NCBI RefSeq assembly: GCF_900107435.1
Contig: NZ_FNPZ01000001.1
Coordinates: 530,960-594,959, forward strand
Direction of reading: 5' to 3'
Source of the DNA: Herbiconiux ginsengi
GTDB taxonomy: Bacteria; Actinomycetota; Actinomycetes; Actinomycetales; Microbacteriaceae
Length of the DNA stretch: 64,000 nt
The translations under genes were made by a program, and so were the position numbers. This document shows, piece by piece, positions 1 to 8,226 of the stretch. Within the stretch, counting starts at the first letter, position 1, and every line of letters begins with the position of its first letter. The notes beneath the pieces are model-generated. The model saw only the letters and a program-made list of their open reading frames with translations. It was not told the origin of the DNA and did no database searches.

Positions 1-162
1 CAGGACCTCAACATCCCGGTGGCCGTGCACCGCGCCGGGGCGGAACGCGCCGCATCGCGCGGCACGCGCGAGGTCGCCGGAGCATCGCACGCCATCGGCG
101 TGTCGCAGCCCGAGGCTGTCGCCGCCACCATCCTCGACGCGATCGCCGCCGTCTCGGAGTAG
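1..162 (+). CDS. alpha/beta hydrolase, C-terminal end (partial)
   Basis: This is an open frame from the first base of the window to a TAG, 53 residues, cut by the window edge. The visible part has the ending expected of alpha/beta-fold hydrolases: a strand (PVAVHRAG) that would precede the acid residue, then a GASHAIGVSQPE segment whose His fits the catalytic histidine of the triad, then a final helix. The substrate cannot be told from this piece. The assignment rests on the C-terminal pattern only. Confidence 0.6.
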   Translation, partial: QDLNIPVAVHRAGAERAASRGTREVAGASHAIGVSQPEAVAATILDAIAAVSE

Positions 163-215
163 GCCGCGCGTCGGCAACCGCAGCCTCCGCGCCCCGAGGC
201 GCGTACGCTGGAGGG

Positions 216-293
216 GTGAGCATCCACCTTTCCACCGCTACGCCCTCGGGGCGATCGGAGGTCGTCGGCGCGTCGTCCGCCGACATCAGATAG
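216..293 (+). other. possible 25-residue leaderless small ORF
   Basis: A GTG at 216 follows a TACGCT hexamer (204-209) by 6 bp, the same -10/start layout seen at many real genes in this window. The frame then runs only 25 codons to a TAG. No family is recognised. It could be a small peptide, a leader upstream of the FBP-domain gene at 380, or the start of a decayed gene. The 86 bp between its stop and the next gene include a short AT-rich run (cgatttcttttttc) and nothing else identified. Confidence 0.25.
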
Positions 294-379
294 TCGCCAG
301 CACCTCGATTTCTTTTTTCTCCGCCCGCGATGCGCGTCGTTGCGACGTGCCGGTGCGGGCCGAATCGATTGGCGACATC

Positions 380-871
380 ATGCTCCCCTTGAGTGACAGC
401 ACTATCCGCGCGTCGTTCGTGAATGCGACGCGCAAAGAACTGAACGACCTCGCCCTGCCCACCGGTCTCGACGAGATCGACTGGACCAAGCTCGACTACC
501 TCGGCTGGCGCGACCGCAAGAATCCGCGCCGCGCCTTCGTGGTGATTCCGGTCGACGGCTCGCCCGTGGGTGTCATGCTGCGGCAGGCCGAGGCCACGCC
601 GCGCACCCGCGCGCAATGCTCCTGGTGCCGCGACGTGCACCTGCCGAACGACGTCGTGTTCTTCAGCGCCCGGCGCTCGGGCGCGGGTGGGCGCAACGGC
701 AACACGGTCGGCACCCTCGTCTGCGCCGAGTTCGAGTGCTCGGCGAACGTGCGCAAGACGCCGCCGGTGGCCTACATCGGCTTCGACGTCGACGCGGCGC
801 GTTCGGAGCGGATCGAGAGTCTGCGGATGCGCGCGGCCGGATTCGCGGCCGAGGTGCTGCAGGGCGACTGA
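380..871 (+). CDS. FBP-domain (EF-G-binding, treble-clef zinc) protein
   Basis: The 163-residue product matches the actinobacterial FBP-domain proteins, which share the C-terminal zinc-binding treble clef of the staphylococcal elongation-factor-G-binding proteins FusB/FusC. The Cys pattern is visible: CSWC, then about 33 residues on FECSANVR. In FusB-type proteins this domain contacts EF-G and rescues ribosomes stalled by fusidic acid; the role in actinobacteria is not established. ATG 380 (MLPLSDSTIR) is chosen because homology begins there. A GTG at 347 is an in-frame alternative. No strong ribosome site is visible at either. Confidence 0.7.
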   Translation: MLPLSDSTIRASFVNATRKELNDLALPTGLDEIDWTKLDYLGWRDRKNPRRAFVVIPVDGSPVGVMLRQAEATPRTRAQCSWCRDVHLPNDVVFFSARRSGAGGRNGNTVGTLVCAEFECSANVRKTPPVAYIGFDVDAARSERIESLRMRAAGFAAEVLQGD

Positions 872-959
872 GCGCGGAGTTCTCCACAGGCGGGAATTCC
901 CGTCCACAGATCCCCCCGCCGCGCCCACCGGTGGGGCCGCCAGGAGGCACGATGGAGGC

Positions 960-1733
960 ATGACCACGTCACCCGTCACCGTCCAGCTGATCGGCGGCCC
1001 CACGGCCCTCATCGAGATCGGCGGGATGCGCATCCTCACCGATCCGACGTTCAGCCCGCCCGGGCCGCAGCCTTCGGGGGCGTCGACGCTCACGAAACTC
1101 GTGGGGCCCGCTCGCACGGCCGACGACGTGGGGGTGGTCGACGCGGTGCTGCTCTCGCACGACCAGCACGCCGACAATCTCGACGAGGCCGGTCGCGCCT
1201 ACCTCCCCTCGGTGCCGGTCGTCGTCACCACCCAGGCGGCGGCCGAGCGGCTGGGCGGCACCGCGGTGGGGCTGGGGCCGTGGACGCACACGGAGCTCTC
1301 CCGCCCCGACGGCGGCGTGTTGCGCGTGGTGGCCGTGCCCGCCATCCACGGGCCCGACGGCATGGAGGCGTCGTCGGGGCCGGTGATCGGTTTCGTGCTG
1401 CACGGCGACGGCCTGCCCACCACCTACGTCAGCGGTGACAACGCGTCGCTGCGGGTGGTGGAAGAGGTGGCGCACCATCTCGGTCCAGTGGAGATCGCGG
1501 TGCTCTTCGGTGGCGGGGCCCGGGTCGCGCGGCTCGACGCCTATCTCACGCTCACCAGCCCGCAGGTGGCACGGGCGGCGGGCATCCTCGGCACGCGAGC
1601 GGTGGTACCGGTGCACAGCGAGGGCTGGGCGCACTTCACCCAGTCGCAGGCCTCCTTGGCGGCGGCCTTCGAGTCGGAGGGGCTCAGCGACCGTTTGGTG
1701 CTGCTGGCGCCCGGTGAGTCCCGCACCCTGTAG
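960..1733 (+). CDS. MBL-fold metallo-hydrolase (UlaG-like)
   Basis: A 257-residue metallo-beta-lactamase-fold protein. The metal motif is SHDQHADN (His67, Asp68, His70, Asp72), which keeps the H-x-H-x-D spacing with Asp replacing one His, as in UlaG-like lactonases and related proteins. The N-terminal strand pair (VQLIGGPTALIEIGGMRILTD) and a later SGDN segment fit the family. Substrate is unknown. The ATG lies 6 bp after a CACGAT hexamer (948-953), so the transcript may be leaderless, and a GGAGG stretch overlaps this spacer. Confidence 0.75.
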   Translation: MTTSPVTVQLIGGPTALIEIGGMRILTDPTFSPPGPQPSGASTLTKLVGPARTADDVGVVDAVLLSHDQHADNLDEAGRAYLPSVPVVVTTQAAAERLGGTAVGLGPWTHTELSRPDGGVLRVVAVPAIHGPDGMEASSGPVIGFVLHGDGLPTTYVSGDNASLRVVEEVAHHLGPVEIAVLFGGGARVARLDAYLTLTSPQVARAAGILGTRAVVPVHSEGWAHFTQSQASLAAAFESEGLSDRLVLLAPGESRTL

Positions 1734-1756
1734 CCGGCCGGATCACGGCGCACTGC

Positions 1757-2332
1757 TCAGGAAGCGGGTGGTGGAGCGGCGAGGGCTCGGAGCTCTGCGA
1801 GGGTGTCGCGGACGCAGGAGGCGAAGGGCACAGACGCGGGGTTGAAGACCCAGCGCTCGAAGGCGAGCCGGAAGACGGCGACACCGGCCTGCGCCGCCAC
1901 GCCCGCAGCGGGCGCAGGCACGCCGCGCGCCCGGAGCGCTGCCGTCACGGCGGCGGCGAGGTGCGCCATCTTGAGCAGCTCGCGCTCCTGCAGGCTCGGA
2001 TTGGCCGCGATCGCGGCCGAGCGTTGCAGGGCGTACGTGCGGCGGTCGTCGAGAAACACCCCGGCCTGCTCCATCGCAGTGCCCACGACCTCGAGCGGCG
2101 GGAGATCGGCGGGCGCCGCCGCGATGGCGGCCACCACTCCCTCCTGCAAGGTGTTCGACCGGTCGAAGAGCACCTCGCGCTTGTCGGCGAAATGCCGGAA
2201 GAAGGTGCGCTCGGTCACGCCCGCGCGCTCGGCGATGTCGAGCACGGTCGTCTGCTCGAATCCGCGCTCGGCGTAGAGTTCCAGCGCTGCTTGCGCGAGG
2301 CGGCCCGCCGCATCCGGTTCCCATCGTCCCAC
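1757..2332 (-). CDS. TetR/AcrR family transcriptional regulator
   Basis: About 191 residues with an N-terminal TetR helix-turn-helix: the block RGFEQTTVLDIAERAGVT and the following TFFRHFADKREVLF are typical of the first 50-60 residues of the family. The rest is a helical ligand domain. The GTG at 2332 is preferred because a TAGGAT hexamer (2340-2345, minus strand) lies 7 bp upstream; ATG 2341 or ATG 2365 are in-frame alternatives. It is transcribed divergently from the epimerase gene at 2417, and two inverted repeats sit between them, so it probably represses itself and that gene. Confidence 0.85.
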   Translation of the reverse strand: MGRWEPDAAGRLAQAALELYAERGFEQTTVLDIAERAGVTERTFFRHFADKREVLFDRSNTLQEGVVAAIAAAPADLPPLEVVGTAMEQAGVFLDDRRTYALQRSAAIAANPSLQERELLKMAHLAAAVTAALRARGVPAPAAGVAAQAGVAVFRLAFERWVFNPASVPFASCVRDTLAELRALAAPPPAS

Positions 2333-2348
2333 GGGGTCCATCCTAGTG

Positions 2349-2365
2349 ATGTCATTGCCTGACAT
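2349..2365. promoter_or_regulatory. inverted repeat, probable TetR operator 1
   Basis: ATGTCA, 5 bp, TGACAT: a perfect 6-bp inverted repeat in the divergent promoter region. It sits just upstream of the proposed -10 (TAGGAT) of the TetR gene, where bound repressor would block its transcription. Confidence 0.5.
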
Positions 2366-2377
2366 GGAGTGCTAGCC

Positions 2378-2398
2378 TGATGACAGTTACTGACATCA
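2378..2398. promoter_or_regulatory. inverted repeat, probable TetR operator 2
   Basis: TGATGACAG, 3 bp, CTGACATCA: 9-bp arms with one mismatch. It shares the half-site TGaCAT/ATGTCA with the repeat at 2349-2365, so both look like sites for one dimeric protein, most simply the adjacent TetR. It lies 19-39 bp upstream of the epimerase start. Confidence 0.5.
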
Positions 2399-2416
2399 AG
2401 ACAGGAGATCACTCTC

Positions 2417-3310
2417 ATGCGTGTATTCGTCACCGGAGCTTCCGGCTGGATCGGCTCCGCCGTCGTTCCCGAACTCCTCGCCGCCGGGCACGACGTCGTC
2501 GGACTCGCCCGTTCCGACGAGTCGGCCGCCGCCGTTCGCGCGGCGGGCGCCGACGTCCAGAAGGGCAGCCTCGACGACCTGGCGAGCCTCCGGGCCGGCG
2601 CCGAGGCATCCGACGCCGTCATCCACCTCGCCTTCAAGCACGACTTCTCCGACTTCGCGGGTGCCGGCCACACCGAGAGGGCCGCCCTCGAGACCTTCGG
2701 CGACGCCCTCGCCGGCTCGAACCATCCCCTCCTCTTCGCCTCGGGGGTCGCGATGATCGCGCCCGGCCGGGTGGCCACCGAACGCGACGAGAACCGCACG
2801 AGCGGGCCGGATGCGCCCCGCGGCGGAGCCGAGCAGCTCGCCTTCTCGTTCGCCGAGCGCGGCATCCATCCCGTGAGTCTGCGGTTCTCGCCCACCGTGC
2901 ACGGCCGCGGCGATCACGGCTTCATCGCGACCATCGCCGGCGTGGCCCGCGCGAAGGGCGTCTCGGGTTACATCGGCGACGGCACGAATCGCTGGCCCGC
3001 CGTGCACCGCAGCGACGCCGCCCGCATGGTGCGGCTCGCCCTCGAGAAGGCGCCCTCAGGCTCGGTTGTGCACGGTGTGGGTGAGGAGGGCGTTCCGGCG
3101 CGCGCCATCGCCGAGGCCATCGGCCGGCAGCTCGGGGTTCCGGTGCAGTCGATCGCTCCGGATGCCGCGGCCGAGCACTTCGGCTGGATCGGCGCCTTCT
3201 TCGGCCTCGACATCCCCGCGTCGAGCGCGCTCACGCAGGAGCTGCTGGGCTGGACGCCGACGGGGCCGACACTCCTGGAGGACCTCGCAGGGGGCGCTTA
3301 CGACCGGTAG
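2417..3310 (+). CDS. NAD(P)-dependent epimerase/dehydratase-family (extended SDR) protein
   Basis: A 297-residue Rossmann protein with the nucleotide-binding TGASGWIG at residues 6-13 and an N-terminal layout (VIHLAFKHDF) typical of atypical extended SDRs annotated as NAD-dependent epimerases or 3-beta-HSD-like oxidoreductases. A canonical YxxxK is not evident where expected, so catalysis may differ from classical SDRs. ATG 2417 has a CAGGAG ribosome site. It is divergent from, and probably controlled by, the TetR at 1757-2332. Substrate unknown. Confidence 0.8.
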   Translation: MRVFVTGASGWIGSAVVPELLAAGHDVVGLARSDESAAAVRAAGADVQKGSLDDLASLRAGAEASDAVIHLAFKHDFSDFAGAGHTERAALETFGDALAGSNHPLLFASGVAMIAPGRVATERDENRTSGPDAPRGGAEQLAFSFAERGIHPVSLRFSPTVHGRGDHGFIATIAGVARAKGVSGYIGDGTNRWPAVHRSDAARMVRLALEKAPSGSVVHGVGEEGVPARAIAEAIGRQLGVPVQSIAPDAAAEHFGWIGAFFGLDIPASSALTQELLGWTPTGPTLLEDLAGGAYDR

Positions 3311-3332
3311 GGTACCGCCTCGCCGCTCCTGC

Positions 3333-3490
3333 GCTCGCCCGGCCTTCGGCTGGGCGAGCGCACTGCTCGCGCCGCCGCTGCTGCGGCGCGAGGCGACATG
3401 TTCGGCTGAGGTCGGACGGTCCGGCCTGCGGTCGGACCCTCTGGCCTCGGCCTCACCCTGGGGCGGCTGAGCGCGGCCCGCGGCTTTCGT
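3333..3490 (+). repeat. dispersed intergenic element, copy A (two stem-loops)
   Basis: Downstream of the epimerase gene lie two stem-loops: 3333-3359 (GCTCGCCC arm around a GCC-ttc-GGC apex) and about 3366-3392 (CTCGCGCCGC / GCGGCGCGAG). The same two stem-loops plus about 80 further bases recur in inverted orientation at 31310-31459. The match continues through TGAGGTCG, then GCCTCG, CTCACCCTGGG and GAGCGCGGCCCG, with an internal length difference of about 30 bp. Each copy lies just after the 3' end of a gene, in the same orientation relative to it, so it may act as a terminator. Confidence 0.7.
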
Positions 3491-3544
3491 TCACCGTCCC
3501 GAATCATCGGGGACCCGAGGACGGAGGACGGATGGAGGACGGGG

Positions 3545-3586
3545 GACGGGCGACGGGCGACGGGCGACGGGCGACGGGCGACGGGC
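3545..3586 (+). repeat. tandem repeat, 6 x 7 bp (gacgggc)
   Basis: Six perfect head-to-tail copies of gacgggc, preceded by looser gaggacg-type units from about 3518. It lies just past the stop codon of the PHP gene. No coding role is evident; it resembles a slippage-prone microsatellite. Confidence 0.85.
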
Positions 3587-3596
3587 GACGACGATG

Positions 3597-4622
3597 CTAG
3601 CGGCGGGCCGTCCAGTCGAGGAGGCGGGGCAGGTTCCACGTCGTGACGATGCGCTCGGGCGGCACACCGGCTGCGACCGCGCGGGCGGCGCCGAGGTCGA
3701 TGAACGACAGATGCCCGGGGGCGTGCGCGTCCGAGTCGATGCTGAAGAGGCATCCGGTGTCGAGAGCGAGCCGGATGAGGTCGTCGGGCGGGTCTTGCCG
3801 CTCGGGCCGCGAGTTGATCTCGACGGCCACGCCGTTCGCCGCACAGGCCGCGAACACCGCCGCCGCGTCGAACTCCGAGGGCGGCCTGGTTCCGCGCGTT
3901 CCCTCGACGAGCCGCCCGGTGCAGTGGCCGAGAACGTCGGTGCGCGGATCGTCGATCGCGGCGAGCATCCGCTTCGTCATCGTCGCGGAGTCGGCGCGGA
4001 GCTTCGAGTGCACGCTCGCCACCACCACATCGAGACGGTCGAGCAGAGCCTTCTCCTGGTCGAGCGATCCGTCTTCCAGGATGTCGACCTCGATCCCCGC
4101 GAGCAGCGTGAAGTCGGGGCCGGTCGCGTCGGACTCGTTCAGCTCGGCGACGACATCGAGCTCCTCCTCGAGGCGCTCCGGCGAGAGCCCGTTGGCGACG
4201 GTGAGGTTCGGCGAGTGGTCGGTGAGGGCGAGGTATCGGTGCCCGAGGAACCGCGCGGCGGCGACCATGCTCGGGATGTCGGTGGTGCCGTCCGACCAAT
4301 CGCTGTGCGCGTGCAGATCGCCGAGCAGCTGCTCCCGCAGCGTGGCCACCTCGCCCGGCAGCGTCGTGGTCGTGCGCTCGCGCAGGCCGGCGAGGTAGTC
4401 GGGCACCCGGCCGGCGAGCGCCTGCGTGATGATCTCGAAAGTGCGCGATCCGATGCCCTTCGTGGCCTTCAGCCGACCATCGGATGCGCGTGCCGCCAGT
4501 TCGTCGGGCGTCCATTCCGCCACCACGGCAGCCGCCCGGCGGAACGCCTTCACCTTGAAGCCGGGGGCGAGTTCGCGCTCGAGCAGGAACGCGGTCTCGT
4601 TCAGCGCATCCAGCGGATTCAT
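3597..4622 (-). CDS. PHP-domain phosphoesterase with N-terminal Pol X-like helical region
   Basis: A 341-residue protein. Residues 1-80 resemble the helix-hairpin-helix part of family X DNA polymerases (YKVKAFRRA-like start, GIGS at 57-60), but the polymerase core is absent. A PHP domain follows: HAHSDWSDG (His104, His106) and ALTDHSPN are the metal-binding motifs, with later VDILEDG and DSDAHAPG. This is the same fusion seen in bacterial stand-alone PHP proteins. It probably hydrolyses a phosphoester in DNA repair or nucleotide metabolism; the substrate is unknown. ATG 4622 lies 6 bp after CATAAT (4629-4634, minus strand), suggesting a leaderless message. Confidence 0.85.
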   Translation of the reverse strand: MNPLDALNETAFLLERELAPGFKVKAFRRAAAVVAEWTPDELAARASDGRLKATKGIGSRTFEIITQALAGRVPDYLAGLRERTTTTLPGEVATLREQLLGDLHAHSDWSDGTTDIPSMVAAARFLGHRYLALTDHSPNLTVANGLSPERLEEELDVVAELNESDATGPDFTLLAGIEVDILEDGSLDQEKALLDRLDVVVASVHSKLRADSATMTKRMLAAIDDPRTDVLGHCTGRLVEGTRGTRPPSEFDAAAVFAACAANGVAVEINSRPERQDPPDDLIRLALDTGCLFSIDSDAHAPGHLSFIDLGAARAVAAGVPPERIVTTWNLPRLLDWTARR

Positions 4623-4732
4623 CCTCCGATTATGCCCGCCGGCTCACGACCACGCGCTGGAGCGTCGCCCGAACGGCGGTCGTCGGTCCGGGCGGGTGCG
4701 GCGGGCGGGGTTGCGGCTGAGAGGATGGAGAC

Positions 4733-5389
4733 ATGTCCGACGCTTCCCCCGACCCGGCCGAGCGGGCCGACCGACCCGCTCCGGCCGACCCGGCTGCCCC
4801 GGCCGATGCGGCCGATGCGGCCGCATCGGCCGACTCCGCCAGCTCGCCCCGCAGCCGCCGCCAGACCTTCACGCGCTGGGCGCCCCTGATCACGGCGGCC
4901 ATCGCGATCGCGACGATCGCCGCCGACCAGCTCTCCAAGCTCTGGGCCGAGGCGGCGCTCTCGACCAGCGAACGCATCCCCCTCCTCGGCGACCTGCTCG
5001 GACTGCAGCTGATCTACAACCCCGGTGCCGCATTCTCGATCGGCGAGCAGTTCACCTGGATCTTCGCGGTTCTCGCGGGCCTCGCCGCCATCGGGGTGGG
5101 CGTCATCGCCTACCGCACGAGATCGCTCGCCTGGTCGGTGGCGTGGGGACTGCTGCTCGGCGGCGCCGTCACGCACCTCGCCGACCGGCTGTTCCGGGAG
5201 CCCGGCTTCGGCATCGGCCACGTGGTCGACTTCATCGCCTACGGCAACTGGTTCATCGGCAACATCGCCGACGTAGCCATCTTCGCGGGCGCCGTGCTCA
5301 TCCTGGTGCTCTCGTTCCTCGGCCTCCGGATGCGTCCGTCTCCGAGCGGCACTTCGCCCGCCGACGACGACGCTATGCCCGACGCCTGA
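4733..5389 (+). CDS. lspA: lipoprotein signal peptidase (signal peptidase II)
   Basis: A 218-residue integral membrane aspartyl protease that removes signal peptides from prolipoproteins after diacylglyceryl transfer. It shows the family blocks YNPGAAFS, GGAVTHLADR, GHVVDFI and GNIADVAI. The catalytic pair is Asp166 (VVDF) and Asp180 (IADV), at the 14-residue spacing seen in actinobacterial LspA. An Ala/Pro/Asp-rich cytoplasmic N-tail of about 40 residues precedes the first membrane segment. The ATG lies 6 bp after a GAGGAT hexamer. The 3' end overlaps the convergent nuclease remnant by 17 bp. Confidence 0.93.
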   Translation: MSDASPDPAERADRPAPADPAAPADAADAAASADSASSPRSRRQTFTRWAPLITAAIAIATIAADQLSKLWAEAALSTSERIPLLGDLLGLQLIYNPGAAFSIGEQFTWIFAVLAGLAAIGVGVIAYRTRSLAWSVAWGLLLGGAVTHLADRLFREPGFGIGHVVDFIAYGNWFIGNIADVAIFAGAVLILVLSFLGLRMRPSPSGTSPADDDAMPDA

Positions 5390-6060
5390 CCCCGGTCTCT
5401 CCTCCGAGCACGTCGCCGGTGAGCGCATCGATCAGCCGGCGGGCATCCGGCAGCGCAGCGCGCTCCGCCTCAGGCAGCGACTCGTAGGCATACGTCGAGA
5501 CGGCCATCGGCGCCGTCGATCCGCTCAGGGCATGCCGCACGGTGTGATCGTTGCGGCCAGCGCAGATGAGGATGCCCACGGTCGCGTCGTGCGCCTGTCT
5601 CTTGAGCCGATCGTCGACCAGCGCGACGTAGAAGCCGAGCTGACCGGCGTACTCCGGCTGGAACCTCCCGGTCTTCAGCTCGATCACGACGTACCTCAGC
5701 TGCTCGACATGGAACAACAGCAGATCGAGGTAGAAGTCGTCGCCGCCGACGTCGAAATGCACCTGCCGCCCGACGAACGCGTATCCGGACCCGAGCTCGC
5801 GCAACGTCTCGACCAGGCGGTCCATGAGCCCTTGCTCGAGCTCCCGCTCGGCGACGTCGTCGGACAGGTCAAGGAAGGAGTCCAGCAGCTTGCTGGACTT
5901 TTGCCTGGACGTTTGCTCCAAACTCAGGCCAGGCCTGAGCAAACGATCGCATGTAGAAGAGATTCGATCGCGAGAACCCCTTCATCGATGGAAATTCGGC
6001 ACGGAGGTCTTCGGCGAGCTTGCCCACTACCGCGTTGCCCCAGGACGTGCGGGCGAGGAT
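5373..6060 (-). pseudogene. decayed YhcG/DUF1016-type PD-(D/E)XK nuclease
   Basis: Two pieces of one gene survive in different frames. Bases 6060 down to about 5885 encode residues like FPSMKGFSRSNLFYMRSFAQ, typical of the N-terminal half of YhcG/DUF1016 proteins. From about 5895 to 5373 another frame gives the C-terminal nuclease domain: ERELEQ, GYAFVGRQ, YLDLLLFHV and VIELKTG, which carry the Asp and Glu-x-Lys active-site residues. The linking segment normally found between them is missing and the frame shifts. The 5' end is also gone: the remnant begins 1 bp after the stop of the upstream response regulator. A 189-residue frame from TTG 5942 is open, but a functional protein is unlikely. 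Confidence 0.75.
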
Positions 6061-6061
6061 G

Positions 6062-6715
6062 TCAGAGGAGCTTGCGCTCGAGGGCCCAGGCCGTGAGCTC
6101 GTGGCGGTTCGAGAGCTGCAGCTTGCGCAGCACGGCCGACACGTGCGTCTCGACGGTCTTCACCGAGATGTAGAGCTCGGTGGCCACCTCGCGGTAGGAA
6201 TAGCCGCGCGCGATGAGCCGCATCACCTCCTGCTCGCGCTGCGAGAGACGGTCGAGCTCGTCGTGCGTGGCCGCCGTCTCACCGGCCGCCGCACCGAAGG
6301 CGTCGAGCACGAAACCCGCGAGCCGGGGCGAGAACACGGCGTCGCCGTCGGCCACGCGACGCGCTGCATCTGAGACCTCCGCACCCGAGGAACTCTTCGT
6401 GATGTAACCGCGGGCGCCGGCGCGGATGACGCGCACGACGTCGTCGGCGGCGTCCGAGACGCTCAGCGCGAGGAAGAGCGTCTCGGGCGAGGACGCAGCC
6501 GAGCGCTGGATGACCTCCGCGCCACCCCCGCCGTTGCCACCCGGTAGGTGCACGTCGAGGAGCACCACGCGCGGCCGGACCGCCCCGACGAGCGCGATGG
6601 CCTCATCGACGGTCGCCGCCTCGCCCACCACCTCCAGCCCGGCATCGAGCTCGGCACGCAGCCCGGAGCGGAAGATCGAATGGTCGTCGACGATGGCGAT
6701 GCGCAGCTCGGTCAT
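6062..6715 (-). CDS. NarL/LuxR-family response regulator
   Basis: A 217-residue regulator with an N-terminal receiver (DDH at 10-12, phosphoacceptor Asp54 in LLDVHLP, KSSSGAE region with the conserved Lys) and a C-terminal LuxR helix-turn-helix (LSQREQEVMRLIARGYSYRE, then SVKTVETHV). Its start overlaps the end of the PspC-histidine kinase gene by 4 bp, so the two are translated together and form a cognate pair. With the divergent PspC membrane protein at 8227, the module resembles LiaRS-type envelope-stress systems. Confidence 0.92.
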   Translation of the reverse strand: MTELRIAIVDDHSIFRSGLRAELDAGLEVVGEAATVDEAIALVGAVRPRVVLLDVHLPGGNGGGGAEVIQRSAASSPETLFLALSVSDAADDVVRVIRAGARGYITKSSSGAEVSDAARRVADGDAVFSPRLAGFVLDAFGAAAGETAATHDELDRLSQREQEVMRLIARGYSYREVATELYISVKTVETHVSAVLRKLQLSNRHELTAWALERKLL

Positions 6716-8112
6716 GGTGCTCCATTCTCTCGCTCGGCACCGGATGACGCGGGCTCAGGTGAGTCGGACCCCGCGGGGCGGGCGGGGTCGGCCGGAGCGG
6801 ATGAGGCGGGCTCGGTGGGCGCGGGGCCGGCGGGCACCGCGGCTTCGGGCGCGAGCGGCCCCGCGCCCTGCGCCGACGCAGCCGTCGCGGCGACCGGGAG
6901 GGTGAGGCGCACCTCGGTGCCCGTTCCCCCGCGCCCCGGCCCGATGGCGGCGGTGCCGCCCGCCCGCTTCAGCCGCCCGATGATCGACTCCCGCACACCG
7001 AGCCGGTCGGCCGGGATCGCGTCGAGGTTGACGCCCGGGCCGCGGTCGGTGACGATGAGCTCGATCCGCTCCCGCCCCACCTCGAGAAAGATCGAGACGT
7101 CGCCGCCCGCGTGCCGCGCGGCATTGAGCATCGCCTCGCGCCCCGCCGCGAGCAGACTCTCGGGCGCCGGCACCGACGCACCCACGGTCACGAGCTCGAA
7201 GCGCACGGCGTGGTCCTCCTCGATCACGGCGGCGAGGCGGCGCAATTCGCTCGCGAGATCGCGATCGTCGGCCGGTGCCGTGTCGAAGAGCCAGTCGCGC
7301 AGCTCCCGCTCCTGGGCCCGGGCGAGCCGGGCGGCCTCGCTCTGCGCCCCGGCCTTCTGCTGGATGAGGGCGAGCGTCTGCAAGACCGAGTCGTGCAGGT
7401 GCGCGGCGATCTCGGCACGCTCGGCCGCGCGCTCGTGCGCGGCTCGCTCCGCCCCGAGGTCGCGCGCGAGCCGCACCACCCAGGGCAGCGCCACGAGTCC
7501 CACCCCGAGCAGCACCGAGACCGCGGCCACCACGACGGTCCAGACATTCGGCGTCTCACCGGTGATGAAGAAGAGCAGGATGCCCGTGGCCACGAGCACG
7601 AGCGCGCCGAGCGAGCGCACCACGAGAGTCGGCCCTGAGGCGGTTCCGCCGGCGCGCAGGTCGGCGAACTGGCGCCAGGCCAGCGCCACTCCCGCCAGCA
7701 CCACGATGCCGGGGATGACCACCGCGAGCGGCACCTCGACCCCGAGGCGGCTCGCCACGAGCGCACCGCCCGCGCCGATCAGCGCGAGGCCGAGGAGGAT
7801 CTCGGTGACCGGGGCGCGTCGCAGCTGCTCCGCCCGCGGACCGCCGCCCGGCTCGCCCGCAGCGCCCGAGGTGCGAGAGCCGGCCGGCGAGGTGAGACTC
7901 TCCCGCATCCGCGGTTCACGGGCCGCCTCCGCCACCGGTGTCGTGGCCCAGAGCCAGGCGTAGAGCAGGATGCCCGCCCCACCGCAGAGCGCGAGCAGCA
8001 CGGCCACCGTGCGCACCACCGCCACCGGCACGCCGAGATGATCGGCCACTCCCGCGCACACCCCGCCCACCACGCGCAGGCGCGGGCGCACGATCGTGGC
8101 GGTGGTGTCCAT
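6712..8112 (-). CDS. PspC-domain sensor histidine kinase
   Basis: A 466-residue kinase. It begins with a PspC domain (RPRLRVVGGVCAGVADHLGV) and its transmembrane helix, then four more hydrophobic segments, then a HisKA_3 dimerisation helix with the phospho-His240 in HLHDSVLQTL and an ATPase domain (EAMLNAARHAG N-box; DRGPGVN; GGTGTEV). The tail is Ala/Pro-rich. PspC kinases of this type sense envelope state. Start ATG 8112 is chosen over the upstream GTG because the PspC homology begins there and a TTGGAT hexamer lies 6 bp upstream. Confidence 0.9.
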   Translation of the reverse strand: MDTTATIVRPRLRVVGGVCAGVADHLGVPVAVVRTVAVLLALCGGAGILLYAWLWATTPVAEAAREPRMRESLTSPAGSRTSGAAGEPGGGPRAEQLRRAPVTEILLGLALIGAGGALVASRLGVEVPLAVVIPGIVVLAGVALAWRQFADLRAGGTASGPTLVVRSLGALVLVATGILLFFITGETPNVWTVVVAAVSVLLGVGLVALPWVVRLARDLGAERAAHERAAERAEIAAHLHDSVLQTLALIQQKAGAQSEAARLARAQERELRDWLFDTAPADDRDLASELRRLAAVIEEDHAVRFELVTVGASVPAPESLLAAGREAMLNAARHAGGDVSIFLEVGRERIELIVTDRGPGVNLDAIPADRLGVRESIIGRLKRAGGTAAIGPGRGGTGTEVRLTLPVAATAASAQGAGPLAPEAAVPAGPAPTEPASSAPADPARPAGSDSPEPASSGAERENGAP

Positions 8113-8226
8113 TCCAGCATCCAAGCAGGTCACGCACCCCGACCACACTCCCCGGGGCGGATCTCAGGGTCGAATCAGGGTCATCCCCGATACCGGCGCC
8201 TCCGTCCCGGTCGCCAGAATCGAAGC

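Noticed and set aside
6548-7963. Long plus-strand frame opposite the PspC kinase
   Set aside because: Low-complexity Ser/Ala/Arg translation with no family blocks; it is the antisense shadow of a clear kinase.
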